Shown one piece after another: positions 44,559 through 55,056 of a stretch of 64,000 bases of DNA (positions are counted from its first letter, which is position 1; the number at the start of each line of letters is the position of its first letter). The notes below the pieces were generated by a model. It was not told the DNA's origin. It saw nothing but the letters and a program-made list of their open reading frames with translations, and did no database searches. This DNA comes from Elmis aenea (lineage: Eukaryota > Arthropoda > Insecta > Coleoptera > Elmidae), in the NCBI GenBank assembly GCA_947652605.1, contig OX393577.1, positions 23,625,466 through 23,689,465 of the forward strand, given 5' to 3'. The position numbers and the translations under genes were made by a program.

Positions 44559-45449
44559 CAAGGTCTTTCGCAAAAGTAACCGAACTTTGTACAAATAGAA
44601 AAAACTAGTGGCGCCATATATACAAAAGTTTTGTCGTCGAGAAATACATCCTTCATTGATATCCTATCTAAATTTTATGCCATTCGGATCATTAGCAGCC
44701 GAGTTACAGCGCCCAAAGTGGTGGTATATTTTGTACAACGGTCGAAAAAGACGTTCGAACAAAAAGCCAATATTATTTTAAACTTGATAAGACATTTACC
44801 GAAACGCATTAATTGATGAAAAACGTGTATGGTGATCATTGTTTATGTTTGGTTTAGGCGGTTTGAGGGAAGTCGGGAAGACATTAACGATGACAATCGT
44901 TCAGATCGTCCGAAACCAAGAATATACTAATGATAACAACGAAAAAGTGCGTGAAGCGATCAAAATTTGTTTTCGAGGGTCAATGGTAACTTCTACTTAG
45001 GCGTTAAGAAGCGTTTGTTAACATAATTGGTCGTGTTCGGCCTTAATATCGTTAACTTGGCAGTTGAGCCCTGTTGCACGATAATGCACCGGCTCACCGT
45101 GCGGCCGAAGTAACTGCTTTTTTTGGCATAAAAACAAGTGACTGTGTTGCAACATTCACCGTATTCGCCGGATTTAGCACCGCGTGATTACTTTTTGTTT
45201 CCCTGGCCCAAAAAGTCCGTGCAAAAAAAGCGTTATGACAACATATCATCAATCCAAATGACCATGACGAGTATCCTCAAGAGCATTCCACAAAAGGGTA
45301 TAGCACAGTCGTTTGATGCATTAGTTGGCCGTGCAAATTGTAGTATGGTCACAGAAGGAATGTATTTTGAATAAAATAATATATTTACCCCAAAAAAATG
45401 GCTGTTTTGTTATTTTTAAAAAGTTCGGTTACTTTTGCGACAGACCTTG
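44559..45449 (+). mobile_element. Second mariner element, degenerate, TA target intact
   Basis: Terminal repeats CAAGGTCTTTCGCAAAAGTA at left and CAAGGTCTGTCGCAAAAGTA (complement) at right, then ACCGAACTTT on both. Flanked by TA (44557-44558, 45450-45451). 891 bp, so internally deleted. Terminal repeats differ from those of the mariner at 24133, so it is a separate lineage. Confidence 0.88.
44740..45374 (+). pseudogene. Mariner transposase remnant
   Basis: Pieces in shifting frames: FEQKANI...IRHLPKRIN near 44755-44816, then WFRRFEGSREDINDDNRSDR and PKPRIY (the linker before the catalytic core), DNNEKVREAIK, then a gap, and finally VLQHSPYSPDLAPRDYFLFP from 45140 (third catalytic Asp) with a C-terminus ending GMYFE and a stop at 45372. 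The first catalytic Asp block was not found and the HDNAP block only as a decayed reading near 45070-45100 (LLHDNAPAH-like). Dead. Confidence 0.75.
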
Positions 45450-45451
45450 TA

Positions 45452-46074
45452 CTTACTTACTTTTTAATTTTTTGTGTAAATATATTTCATCGTCTACTAT
45501 CCTTGATATAATGTTTGCTCTTCTAATTAAAAAAATCTTGCGAAAGGTACTTGGAGTATATGCTATGTGATAGAATATTTTAAGAACTTTTAAACGATTT
45601 CTTTGAAAACGTAGGCTGCAAAGAAACTGGAAAAAAACATTGTGAAATCGATCATCTCAAAAACAATTATATAAAATTTAATGAGACATTTAAAAAAATG
45701 CCTGGTATTCTACATATTTTGTATTAAATAGCAAAGCCCTCTTGAAATAAAGCAACTATAGGCCTGTATAGTTCTTGCTTGGACACACCTTATATTAAAT
45801 TTTCAATTAAAGACTCGTTTTACGCTATACAAAAAAAAAATCTTTAGTGGCTCGCCTTTGTATTCAGACACAAAAGTTGCAACGTAAGTCTTTTATAGAC
45901 ATCCGGTACCTTAAACCTTATTTGTGTCGTAGTTGCGCAATATAGAAATCAGAAATTCACGCTAATAACTCAAATTCGTGTACTCCATCACTCTACACAT
46001 CTTAAAACGTTTTAATTGGTAATAAAGTGTTTGAGTACTTAATTTTTAACGCCGTGCAAACTCACTTTTTGATT
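45452..46074. other. No gene; possible lone element end near 45795
   Basis: The complement of 45755-45795 reads TAAGGTGTGTCCAAGCAAGA, resembling the CAGGGTGTCCCAGCCAAGAC end at 3428. No partner end was seen. Confidence 0.3.
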
Positions 46075-46165
46075 GTTTTCATTTCCGGTATAACGCCAAC
46101 TTCTTGAGAAATCTTAGATACGGTTTGTTGTGAAATATTACAGCTTACGCATGCATCGAATAAAA
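46075..46165 (-). pseudogene. Helix-turn-helix-like coding remnant
   Basis: The minus strand reads FDACVSCNISQQTVSKISQE then VGVIPEMKTIKK. SQQTVSKI is a typical recognition-helix pattern. It is short, without an ORF around it, and may be part of a transposon-encoded protein. Weak. Confidence 0.2.
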
Positions 46166-46419
46166 AAAGGATTTCTTTCATTTCCAAATCAAATTTTAAT
46201 ATCAATCACGCTTCGCGGAAGCGAATTCCACCTGTCTGATTAGAATAAATTGTTTTCTATTTGACAACGTACGCTTATCTTGTTTCTTATATAAACTCGT
46301 TTTATTAGAATAGAGATGATTATTAATTAAAGGCTTGTTTTGACATTTTTAAAGCGAAATTGGCGTCTGCCTGGAGTAGGTTTTGATACGAGGAACAAAC
46401 GAAATTTATTTGGTTTAAA

Positions 46420-46760
46420 AACGCGCATTCTAATATGTTTAAAGCAATTTCCTTCACCGACTATACACCACCATTTCTATTTTCCATTCCTAGCTCATAC
46501 GCACTTCTTTCGGAATACTTGCAAAATAATCTTGGACGACAGTATTAATCTCCTCCTTAGACGAAAACTTTCCATCCCGCAATTTTTTTTTAAGGAAGGC
46601 GCTGAAATTAAGACTCCTTGAACGAATAAGCGCTTAAATCCTTTTTAAATTCGTAATAAATCATAATTTGCGAAAGCTCTTTAATTTTTTCACTACTTTC
46701 ACTAATTTAAGAAATTAATAAACCGGATTCGAACCAACTTGCTTTAAAAATTAAATCCCA
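46420..46760 (-). pseudogene. Third mariner-like transposase C-terminal remnant
   Basis: The minus strand reads EKIKELSQIMIYYEFKKDLS then AYSFKES, lining up with KIKELGxxxLxHPPYSPDLAPSDxxLF. After a frame change it reads LKKKLRDGKFSSKEEINTVV then QDYFASIPKEVRMS, matching the LKxxLRGKxFSSNEEVxxAVxxYFAxLP block of mariner C-termini. The third catalytic Asp block is badly eroded. No terminal repeats found nearby. Confidence 0.55.
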
Positions 46761-46789
46761 AATGACAGTTAAAGTACTAAAAAACTTGG

Positions 46790-47158
46790 AGGTGCGGATT
46801 GTGCTTTTCACGGTCTACTGGTTCTTTTGATTCTCAGTAAATTCAGCCCGGCCCTCGTATAGCGGTCACAAGTGAATGCAGTTGGTCTTTAAATTTCCAA
46901 TTAGGCATTTCTCCGTATTCATAATCGAGATGCCATTGTACATTCGAAAGTAACAGTTTTCTATTTTGTTGTAGGTGTTAGTTTTTTTTTTGCAAGTGCA
47001 TATGGTTTTCTTAATTTGTTATGCTCCCGGCATTTGTAAGTATCGCTGAAAGAAACCACTTGTTGCTTATCTGAACCCGTAAAAAGTGTGGAACAGCTAA
47101 GTGTCAACTTGCAGTGAACAGGTGGTTTAGCGAGAATATGTTGCCATTTATCTGTCAT
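46790..47158 (-). pseudogene. Unrecognised coding-like remnant
   Basis: The minus strand is open at 47158-46961: MTDKWQHILAKPPVHCKLTL, SCSTLFTGSDKQQVVSFSDT, YKCREHNKLRKPYALAKKKL. One frame over it continues QNRKLLLSNVQWHLDYEYGE then MPNWKFKDQLHSLVTAIRGP before stops. Composition is protein-like (Trp, Cys, His present), and continuation in a second frame suggests a frameshifted old coding region rather than chance. Family not recognised; adjacent to a mariner remnant on the same strand. Confidence 0.3.
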
Positions 47159-47737
47159 TCGAGCAATTTGCTTGTCAACACCGTGTTATCTTCTTGGGTC
47201 AGATAGCGTTGTTAAATTATGCCCGGGTAGTTGGGTGCATTATTTTTCATTGTCGAAACGGGTTTATGCACTGATCTGTGTTTGTTTGTGACAATTTCTA
47301 TGATGACACGCTGCTGTGGTCAATGCACTCTGTACCCTCATTCTGATTTATGAACTATCAAAGACATCCATTGATAAAACACATAATCAGCTTGTTAACA
47401 TATCTTATTTACTTGTATCGTTAATGGAAAGAAGTGGTGTAATTATTTTTTATTACCGATTGATAATCGTCAGACCGCAAAGCGGTAGCATCGGATTATT
47501 TTTAAAAGACACCTTAAAAATGAATACTTGAATCTAAATAATCTTTAGTTTTAAATTTATTAGTAGTATCCAATAGTGGTGTAGATACCGTAGATGTATT
47601 TTACTTGAATCTTTTGTATTTACCAGCACCTTTTTGTCTTTTAGGCTTGTACCATAGCCAGAACTAATACTATTATTATATTGTATAAATATAACAATTT
47701 TATTTAATTGATTTTAAACATTTACTAACCCTAGAAA
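47159..47737. other. No gene recognised
   Basis: No motif or structure seen. Confidence 0.4.
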
Positions 47738-47739
47738 TA

Positions 47740-49575
47740 CAGGGTGATTCAAATTCGAGGGCGACCATGGGAATCTCGCTTATTATAATAGCTAGAGTAT
47801 AGGTTTAAATTTGGCAAAGTTTCTAAATTTCGTACTCAATAATAATCGGAAGAGAAATTGGAAATATCTCAAACAGTAGATATTCAAAAAAATTAGGAAA
47901 CACTAGAAAATACGATTTTTGAAAATCGTGTATAATTGTATTTTGGAGTTTGAAATATTTTAAATGTGTAAAAACATTGCTTTAAGCAACTTTTTAAGCC
48001 GCTTGCTGGTCACAAATTTTTCCTAGATCGATTTGTTTTTGTTTTATGATAACCAACTCTATATTTTCTTATGGACGCAATATTTGCTATTTACATAATC
48101 AAATAGCATTTAATTTTCTGAATTCTTTGAAGTATCACACATGGCATTTTACTTCTTCTTTCATTGCCAAATTTGAAAAAATGCGTTTTGAACAACAACC
48201 ACGACTTATCAGGTAGGCCGGTCATTGTAGTTTATGTTGTTTCCAAGACAACCAATCAACAAACTGACAGTTTGAAAGTCCGTGACTTGTGATCGCAATT
48301 AATTCGTAAAATAGTTATTTATGTATCAAGGCCAAAAAGTACGTTTTGGCTGAGGTGCATATTACATTTTTTGTGCGATCGAATTAAAAACAATTTAAAT
48401 TTTTAGTATTTTTCAAAAATATAGGTTAGAAACTACGTGACATTCTGTCACTGGCAGATGACGGCTTATGATGTTAGCTTTAATGCAAATTTACTTTTTC
48501 GGCCGTTGCTAAGGGTAACGGCCGGAAAAGTACTTTTTAGGCCGTAGCTAATGTTAACGCCGGTAATGCAGTACTTTATGACTGCTAACGCGTCCGTCAA
48601 ACAGCTGTTTCTAGTACGATCGCACAAAAATGAACTTTATTAACGAAGAAAAACGCGATTTACTGCGAATTTTTTATACCGTTCTTTTAAGTTTTGTTAT
48701 ACTTTATCACATGCTTTTAACAAATTTACTTAAGTTTCTGTTTAACGTAGAAAAATAGTGTTTTTTTCGCAATATGTTTGTGATAAAAATGTTTTCTTTT
48801 ACTTTCATCTGAAACCTTTCTGCCATATTATCTTCTGGGTTTGGCAAAAACCCCATATTTCCCCAAGTATTTGTCCAACGTACAAAAATATGTGTGCGGG
48901 AGTTGTCTTCTTTCTGGATATGTTTCTGCATATCGTTGACAATAAAGCATTCTTATTCAATGAATTAAAAAATCGCAGCATATCGCGTTTTTTCTTCGTT
49001 ACTAAATCGTTTTTAAAAAATTTATTAATGTGACAAGTAATAGACTTTCAAAACTTTCAGTTTGTTGATTGGTTGTCATGGAAACAACATAAACTACAAT
49101 GACCGGCCCACCTGATTTATAATGGTTATTGTTTAAAACCTTTTTTTTTTAATTTGGCAGTGAATAAAGAAGTAAAATACCATGTCTGATATATCAATGA
49201 ATTCAGATATGCTATTTGATTATGTAAATAGCACAAATTGCGCCCATAAGAAAAAATAAAGTTAGTTATCATAAAACAAAAACGAATCGACCTAGAATAA
49301 ATTAGAGATTACTATCCGATGCGGCTTAAAAACTTGCTTAAGCAATGTTTTTAAACATTTGAAATATTTTATACTCCAAAGAAGTTATAAACCATTTTCA
49401 AAAATCGTATTTTCTGGTTTTTCTTAATTTTTTCGGGTACCGTTTGATATATTTCCAATTTCTCTCCAGATTATTATTAAGCACGAAATTTAGCAACTTT
49501 GCCTAATTTAAACCTATACTCTAGCTATTATAATAAGCGAGATCCCCTGCGTAAACTCGAATTTCAATCACCCTG
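47740..49575. mobile_element. Family B inverted-repeat element, copy 3, with Helentron-like insert
   Basis: Tips CAGGGTGATTCAAATTCGAG (after TA) and CTCGAATTTCAATCACCCTG (before TA, 49576-49577). The arms contain TCGCTTATTATAATAGCTAG / CTAGCTATTATAATAAGCGA and GAAGAGAAATTGGAAATAT / ATATTTCCAATTTCTC. Without the insert at 48312-48629 the element is about 1.52 kb, longer than copy 1. No transposase. Confidence 0.8.
48312..48629 (-). mobile_element. Helentron-like short element, copy 3, with empty-site counterpart
   Basis: Same ends as copies 1 and 2. The host family B sequence reads AATTCGTAAAA before it and ATGAACTTTATTAACG after it. Copy 1 of family B at 5730-5750 reads AATTCGTAAAAATGAACTTT uninterrupted. 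The insertion therefore lies between two A residues with no duplication needed if the element ends CACAAAA. The interior has two CGGCCGTTGCTAAGG-like units. Confidence 0.75.
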
Positions 49576-49577
49576 TA

Positions 49578-51289
49578 TATACGACTCCCAAAATTTTTAA
49601 ATTCAGGAAGATGTAATTTTTCATTGGGGCTAAAATATTCTGTGCAATTATTTTTAGTAATTCTAGAGACAGACTTAAGACAAGGATAATTTTTATAGTG
49701 ATCAAAAAATTAACGTTTGAAAGAGGCTGCTGCCTGATTCAACGCGTTTTTTTCAGTCAAAAGATCCCATTTTCATAGTTAATATGTCGATGCAATAAAT
49801 GTGCGTGTTAATCTGAAACAAAATGTTATTTCCTCCTTCGCCTTTTTTCAAAAATCATTACTTGCTGTTTCGGATTGGTTCAGTGCAATATTAGGCTTTA
49901 AATTAGATTCCCTAACTGCACTGAAATCTCCGTGAACTTTAAAACAGCACGAATCGGATCAAATACAGATTTATCGTCCCAGTTTATCTTTACTTAGATA
50001 TCCAACATCACGACTTTTATCTCATAATCGAGATCTCTATCAATATTGCTTTAGTTCGCTATACAATAAAATTTAGTACTGGCAATGAAGTTTACATAAT
50101 GGTATGTTGTTCTAGGTAAACTGTTCAATTGTACGTATTTTTCTTATCTGTCCAGTGCAAAATTGTGTTTTACATTTCTTTAAAGTAAGATTTAAAAGGC
50201 GGTGGAGTGCATGAATTTGACTTTTTGATATTGTGTGATATTATAAATCACGTTATGTATTTATATATATTACAACAAAAATCTCATTTTATTGAATTAT
50301 CAAGTGCTATCGATAACAATAACTTAAAAAATATTTATGGCTATCTGTATTAAAAAAAAAACGCACGAATTTTTTTGGATGCAATCATTTTATGTACGAT
50401 TTTATTTTTTATCAGTGAAAACACTGTTTGTTTATAATTATGCATAAATTACATAAAAATTAATTATGGCACTTGAAACTTTATTGTCTTAATTCGTAAG
50501 TTGTTTCATTTTTGTAAGACTTTTAATTTCTTGCTGTTACAACAGACCGTAGAAGTAACATCTGCCTGTAAATATAATGTTTGGTTTAAGTGGTAAATTA
50601 TATTTAATTACAGAAGTGTTAATTGGTCATATTTAACGCCATGTACTAAGCTGCATTTTGTGTAATATAAAATACAAAATGTAGTAATATATTAATAATC
50701 TAATTGTAATGTTGTTCCTCACAATTGTTAGGAACACTAACTTTTTCCAAGACATTATAAGCAACGAAAAAAAAAAACAATTCTACTTTTATTAGTGGGA
50801 TTTAAACTTTATTTGATTTAATTTTGATACAGAGGTGAATTGCTTTTAAAATGCTTTTTAGCATTAAAATTGGTGTGAAGACAAAGACGTGTTGACGATT
50901 CTTTATGATCTACTAAGTTTTATTATGGTATTAGCATTGCTTTTATCAGTCACAAATCGCAAAGTTTCGGATAATTCTAAATTCGTACATGCTGCTAATT
51001 ATGTTTAGTGTTAATATATGCGCATATATTCCATAAAGTCGTACTGTTGCCATCGTGAACTTGTTTTGTTTTTGAATATCAATTCAAATGATTATTTTTA
51101 AACCGGTAAACATACATATTATGACTACATGTAGCGAACAACACATGAATAACGCATAAGATTTAGACTTCCTACCATTGTGTTTCAACAAGTGTTTGTA
51201 CATTTTTGGCTGACATTATGCTAACGTCGTTATACATTGCTTTGATATCTGTATTAAATTCTTTTTTTTTTACACGACGACTTCAGGGG
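49578..51289. other. No gene recognised
   Basis: AT-rich, no family motif, array or long inverted repeat seen. Confidence 0.4.
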
Positions 51290-51900
51290 TATTTCCATGT
51301 TACAGTTAGATAATTTTTTGTAGTTTACGAATGAAAGAAAAATAAATCTTAAGATTATACACTTAAAACTTTTTCCAAATTTCGAAGAGCTGTAAAACAT
51401 TATTTTGGGCCGTCTTTGAACAGACCTAAGGAGGAAATGCATTGCTTTGGGTGTCTTTGACATTTTCAGAAAATATAAAGACCATCACAAAACAATAGAT
51501 TTTTTTTAGCAAAATTGCAAGGTTATACTCTTGTAACTTTTAAAAAAGTTTGAGAAGCAGTAAAAAATTGTTTAAACCGTTTTTAACAACCCAAAGGTGA
51601 AAATACATGGCTTAGGTTGTCTTTAACATTTTCAGAAAATGTTAATACCATTCCAAAACAATCGATTTTTTGTGAAAAAAAATTGCAATTTTATACTTAT
51701 GGAACTTTTTTGAGAAGTTAAAAAATTATTTTTAGCCGTTTCTGGACGAACCAAAGATATAAATGCATTGCTAGGGTATCTTAAACATATTTAGCAACTT
51801 TAAAGATCATTCAGTTTCTACTATATTGACCCGACAGGCAACGCGAGATTTTTGGTTATTTTCTTAACTTAGCGGTGTTAAATAAAAGTATTTCGAAATA
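51290..51900. repeat. Degenerate tandem repeat array 4 (period about 160-166)
   Basis: Landmarks 'GCATTGCTTTGGGTGTCTTT' (51439), 'ACATGGCTTAGGTTGTCTTT' (51605) and 'GCATTGCTAGGGTATCTTAA' (51765), each followed by 'ACATTTTCAGAAAAT', 'ACCAT..CAAAACAAT.GATTTTTT' and 'AAAAATTGCAA'. The layout of A-rich run, (CT)TGGAC.AACC and 'AAAAATT' resembles arrays 1-3 but is clearly diverged. It is followed by TTAAATAAAAGTATTTCG (51875), as after array 2. Confidence 0.6.
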
Positions 51901-51924
51901 ATATTGGTTGGGAGCTTTTAATGT

Positions 51925-51932
51925 GTGAAAAG
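51925..51932. repeat. Target-site duplication, left (GTGAAAAG)
   Basis: Exact partner at 53410-53417. Confidence 0.9.
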
Positions 51933-53409
51933 CAGGGATGGAAAACGTATCGTAACGATACCCGATAACGTTATAATAACGATTCAATTATAAGTTTTAA
52001 TACAATAACGTAACGATATTTTAATAACGTTATAATAACCGATAACGTTTCATTAAAAGTTATTTTGTATCGTTATTCTCTATAAATTAAATTTTTATAT
52101 GGCCATCTTTTTATTTTCAGAAGATATAATATTTTGTTTATATTTTAGAAATTAAAATGAAAATACAGTATCTCAACGTAATTTTGTACTATTTGCAAAA
52201 TTTACATTTACAGATCCCAAAAATAATTTCAGAATTACAAATGAAAATTATTTTTTCAACGTTATACAGGATGTTTCTTAAATAATACGAAAAAATTATT
52301 CGGGAGGTCATTCCTTATCGAAAATAAAGGGAGGTCTTTCATATAAAATTTTTTCCTTAGACGTCTTCTTTCGGAGTTACACCCCGCTAATTGGATCGGT
52401 AAAATTAGGTTTTTATTTTATTTCTCAAATTTGGATAATATGTAGGAGAATGATATTCGGTAGATGTTTTGTATTTATTAAAAGGTTTCCCATAGTAATA
52501 TTTTCAATCATCTCCCACCTTCACAGGGAGCTGTTGTTTTTTTTTTAATCAAAACTTTTTGATGGGTTGAAGTTTTGCAAATTTAATTTTTGTTTTTTGA
52601 AAACTTGATTTATTTAGATTTATTTTTATTCTTTCACTTTTCTCGTAAAACCTACAGTTTTTGAGTAAAAAATTATATGAGTCAACATGAACCATCAAAT
52701 ATTCCAATATAAAAACGATTCATTTTGGTGGTTACCATGGTTTGTTTATGTTCATATTGGGTAGAATTGACGGATGTAATTCATTTTGACGTTTACGCGG
52801 CGACAACGCTAAAACGCCCGTCAATTCTACCCAATATGAACATAAACATCATGTTCACTCATTTAATTTTTTACTCAAAAACTGTAGATATTACGAGAAA
52901 AGTTAAAAAATCTAAATAAACCAAACTTAAAAAAAAAATTAAATTGCAAAATTTTAACTCACCAAAAAGTTCTGATTAAAAAACCAACAAAGGTCGCACT
53001 TTTCAGCCCTCTGTGAAGGTGGAAGATGATTGAAAATATTACTATGGAAAACCTTTAAATAAGTACAAAACATACCAAATATCATTCTTCTAGATATATC
53101 CAAATTTTAGAAATAAAATAAAAACCTAACATTACTAATCCCCTTTAGGGAGGTGTAACTCCGAAAGAAAACGTCTAAGGAAAAATTTTTATACAGGACC
53201 CCCTTAATTTTCGATAAGAAATCACCTCCCGATTTTTTTTTGCATTAATTAAGAAACATCCTGTATATCATAAGTTATGTAACGTTATATAACGTTATAT
53301 AACATAACGATTCACTTTTTTAATGTTATTTATAACGTTATGTAACGAAAACAAATAATAAATAACGTTATACAATAACGTAACGATTTAAAACGTTATT
53401 TCATCCCTG
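51933..53409. mobile_element. hAT-type non-autonomous element rich in AACGTTAT, with nested family D
   Basis: Tips CAGGGATGGAAAACGT and AACGTTATTTCATCCCTG with the exact 8-bp duplication GTGAAAAG. The two flanking portions are packed with TAACGTTAT / ATAACGATA motifs (at least a dozen), a subterminal repeat pattern. No transposase reading. The family D copy at 52267-53263 occupies most of its length; the hAT element itself is about 480 bp. Confidence 0.88.
52267..53263. mobile_element. Family D inverted-repeat element, copy nested in hAT
   Basis: Tips CAGGATGTTTCTTAAATAAT and TTAATTAAGAAACATCCTG, flanked by TA on both sides (52265-52266, 53264-53265). The arms match the copy at 43079-43784, with an additional inner inverted pair around GTTTATGTTCATATTGGGTA / TACCCAATATGAACATAAAC. 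Confidence 0.8.
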
Positions 53410-53798
53410 GTGAAAAGTAAGAATGGTAACATTTGAACATATTTAAAATTAGATCTAAAAAAATTCAGATTGACTATGGCTATAGGTATATCGTAGCTTT
53501 CTCTATTTTTTAATCAACTTTATTACTTGGTTTTAATTTTGGTAGTTTACGATATTTTAATCACAGCAACACTATTTTTTGTAGACTATTTTATCAAAAC
53601 GGGACGTTTTAAAGTCAGTTGCACCATTAATGTGGAATATTGATTATTTCTTATCAAGGTTTTTCCTATGTCTTCACTCAGTCATCTGTTTTAACCGATA
53701 AGATAAGACTTTTGAGTTATTTATAACATTATATCATTATTTATAATTAGTTATAGGAAATTTTTAATTAAATAAGCGCATATTTTTTAAGGTTGGTG

Positions 53799-55048
53799 CA
53801 GTAGCGCAGCAAGGGGGCGGGGGGCACTTTTTTTGGGGCAGCAGCTTTAGTCTACCCAAATGGGGTAAAAATGAAAATCTCGGGGTAATAAGGGATCAGT
53901 AGATATAATAAGCAGTACCGGCACTAGCGCTATTAAATTCATAAAAGTTTCGAACACAGTGGTAAGTCAACTTTCAAATCATAGGACACCAGAAAAAGAC
54001 TTCCGATTTTTCATTACCTATGTATGTAAATACAATCATTTTTGGGAGTTTTTAATTTCGTGATAAAAATATTGGTCGTACTGACCTATGTGTGTGATAA
54101 TTAGTGCAATTTGACAGGTATATAAAATCTTTTATCATTTATATTATACTAGCGATTCCGGAGCCCCTTCGGGGCTCCTTCACCGCTAGATCCCGGCTTG
54201 CGCGTAGAAGGTTCGAGCGTTTAAACGTTACGTCGAATTGACAAATTGTCAAATTTTGACGAAATTCTCGCTCCAGACGACCCGATTTAAATGTTGTGTG
54301 TAAGATTTTGGCACGTTTTCCTCAATATCTTTTCCGGACGATTTTTTTGGGAATTCTCATATAGCCTATGTTCTTTCCATGGTCCTATAGATTGTCTGTG
54401 CCAAATTTGGTCAGGATCGGATGAATGGTATAGGAATGCATAAAGGACAAACATCCATACAAACATACATACATTCATTTTTATATATACAGATTTGGGG
54501 TCGTGTCTAGGCAACGTGCCTTTGAAGAAATTCATAGTGATTTACGCTTTTTGTTCATGAGCACTTTTGAGCTATTCGAACAAGCAACAAAAATATAAAC
54601 TTATAGCATAAACTGACGTTTTTCTGTTTTTTTTTTAAATTAAATTTTAGGCTAGAATATGGTGTTACTTTTTTAGAATTTTTGTGAATTTTATGTTTGT
54701 ATTTATATTATTACTTTTTTGTAATTTTGATAAATATATTATGTATGTGTTCCTTTACCTAAATGGAAACTATTAGTGAAAGTTTTTACCCGTATTAAAA
54801 ATAATTTTGTGGGGGTAGGGGACGATCTGAATAAAAAAATAAAAATTAGAAAAGGTTCTGCCAAAAAACTAATTTTGGATGATGGTAAAGTACTCTACAT
54901 TATCTAACTTTACATTGAAAGAAAATCGCCTGCGGCGCATTTTGTCACCCTCTGCTTTTTTAAAAAATGAAGAGTTGGCAACCCTTATTTATTGGGGCGG
55001 CAAATTCAGGGACTGCCCCAGACGGCAGAAACTCTAGCTACGCCACTG
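53799..55048. mobile_element. hAT-like non-autonomous element, copy 2, exact 8-bp target duplication
   Basis: Tips CAGTAGCGCAGC and GCTACGCCACTG (complement CAGTGGCGTAGC), flanked by GGTTGGTG on both sides (53791-53798, 55049-55056). Body matches 14898-15793 in inverse. No transposase was found, so it is non-autonomous. A Helitron is nested at 54149-54493. Confidence 0.88.
54149..54493 (-). mobile_element. 345-bp non-autonomous Helitron with empty-site counterpart
   Basis: On the minus strand it begins TCTGTATATATAAAAATGAA and ends with hairpin GGAGCCCCGAAGGGGCTCC, then GGAATCGCTAG. These are canonical Helitron marks: 5' TC, a GC-rich hairpin shortly before the 3' end, and a 3' CTRR (CTAG). 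It is inserted between A and T: minus-strand flanks are CCCAAA and TATAATATAAATG, and the sister element at about 15225 reads CCAAATATAATATAAATG without it. No target duplication and no Rep/Hel coding sequence. Confidence 0.85.
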
Positions 55049-55056
55049 GGTTGGTG

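Noticed and set aside
46715..46750. tRNA gene on the minus strand (GGTTCGAATCC box at about 46733)
   Set aside because: The B-box-like match is perfect, but the flanking T-stem does not pair and no acceptor or anticodon arm could be built around it.
54149..54260. tRNA-derived SINE (GGTTCGAG near 54204)
   Set aside because: No A box or tRNA fold. The TC start, 3' hairpin, CTAG end and A|T insertion fit a Helitron better.
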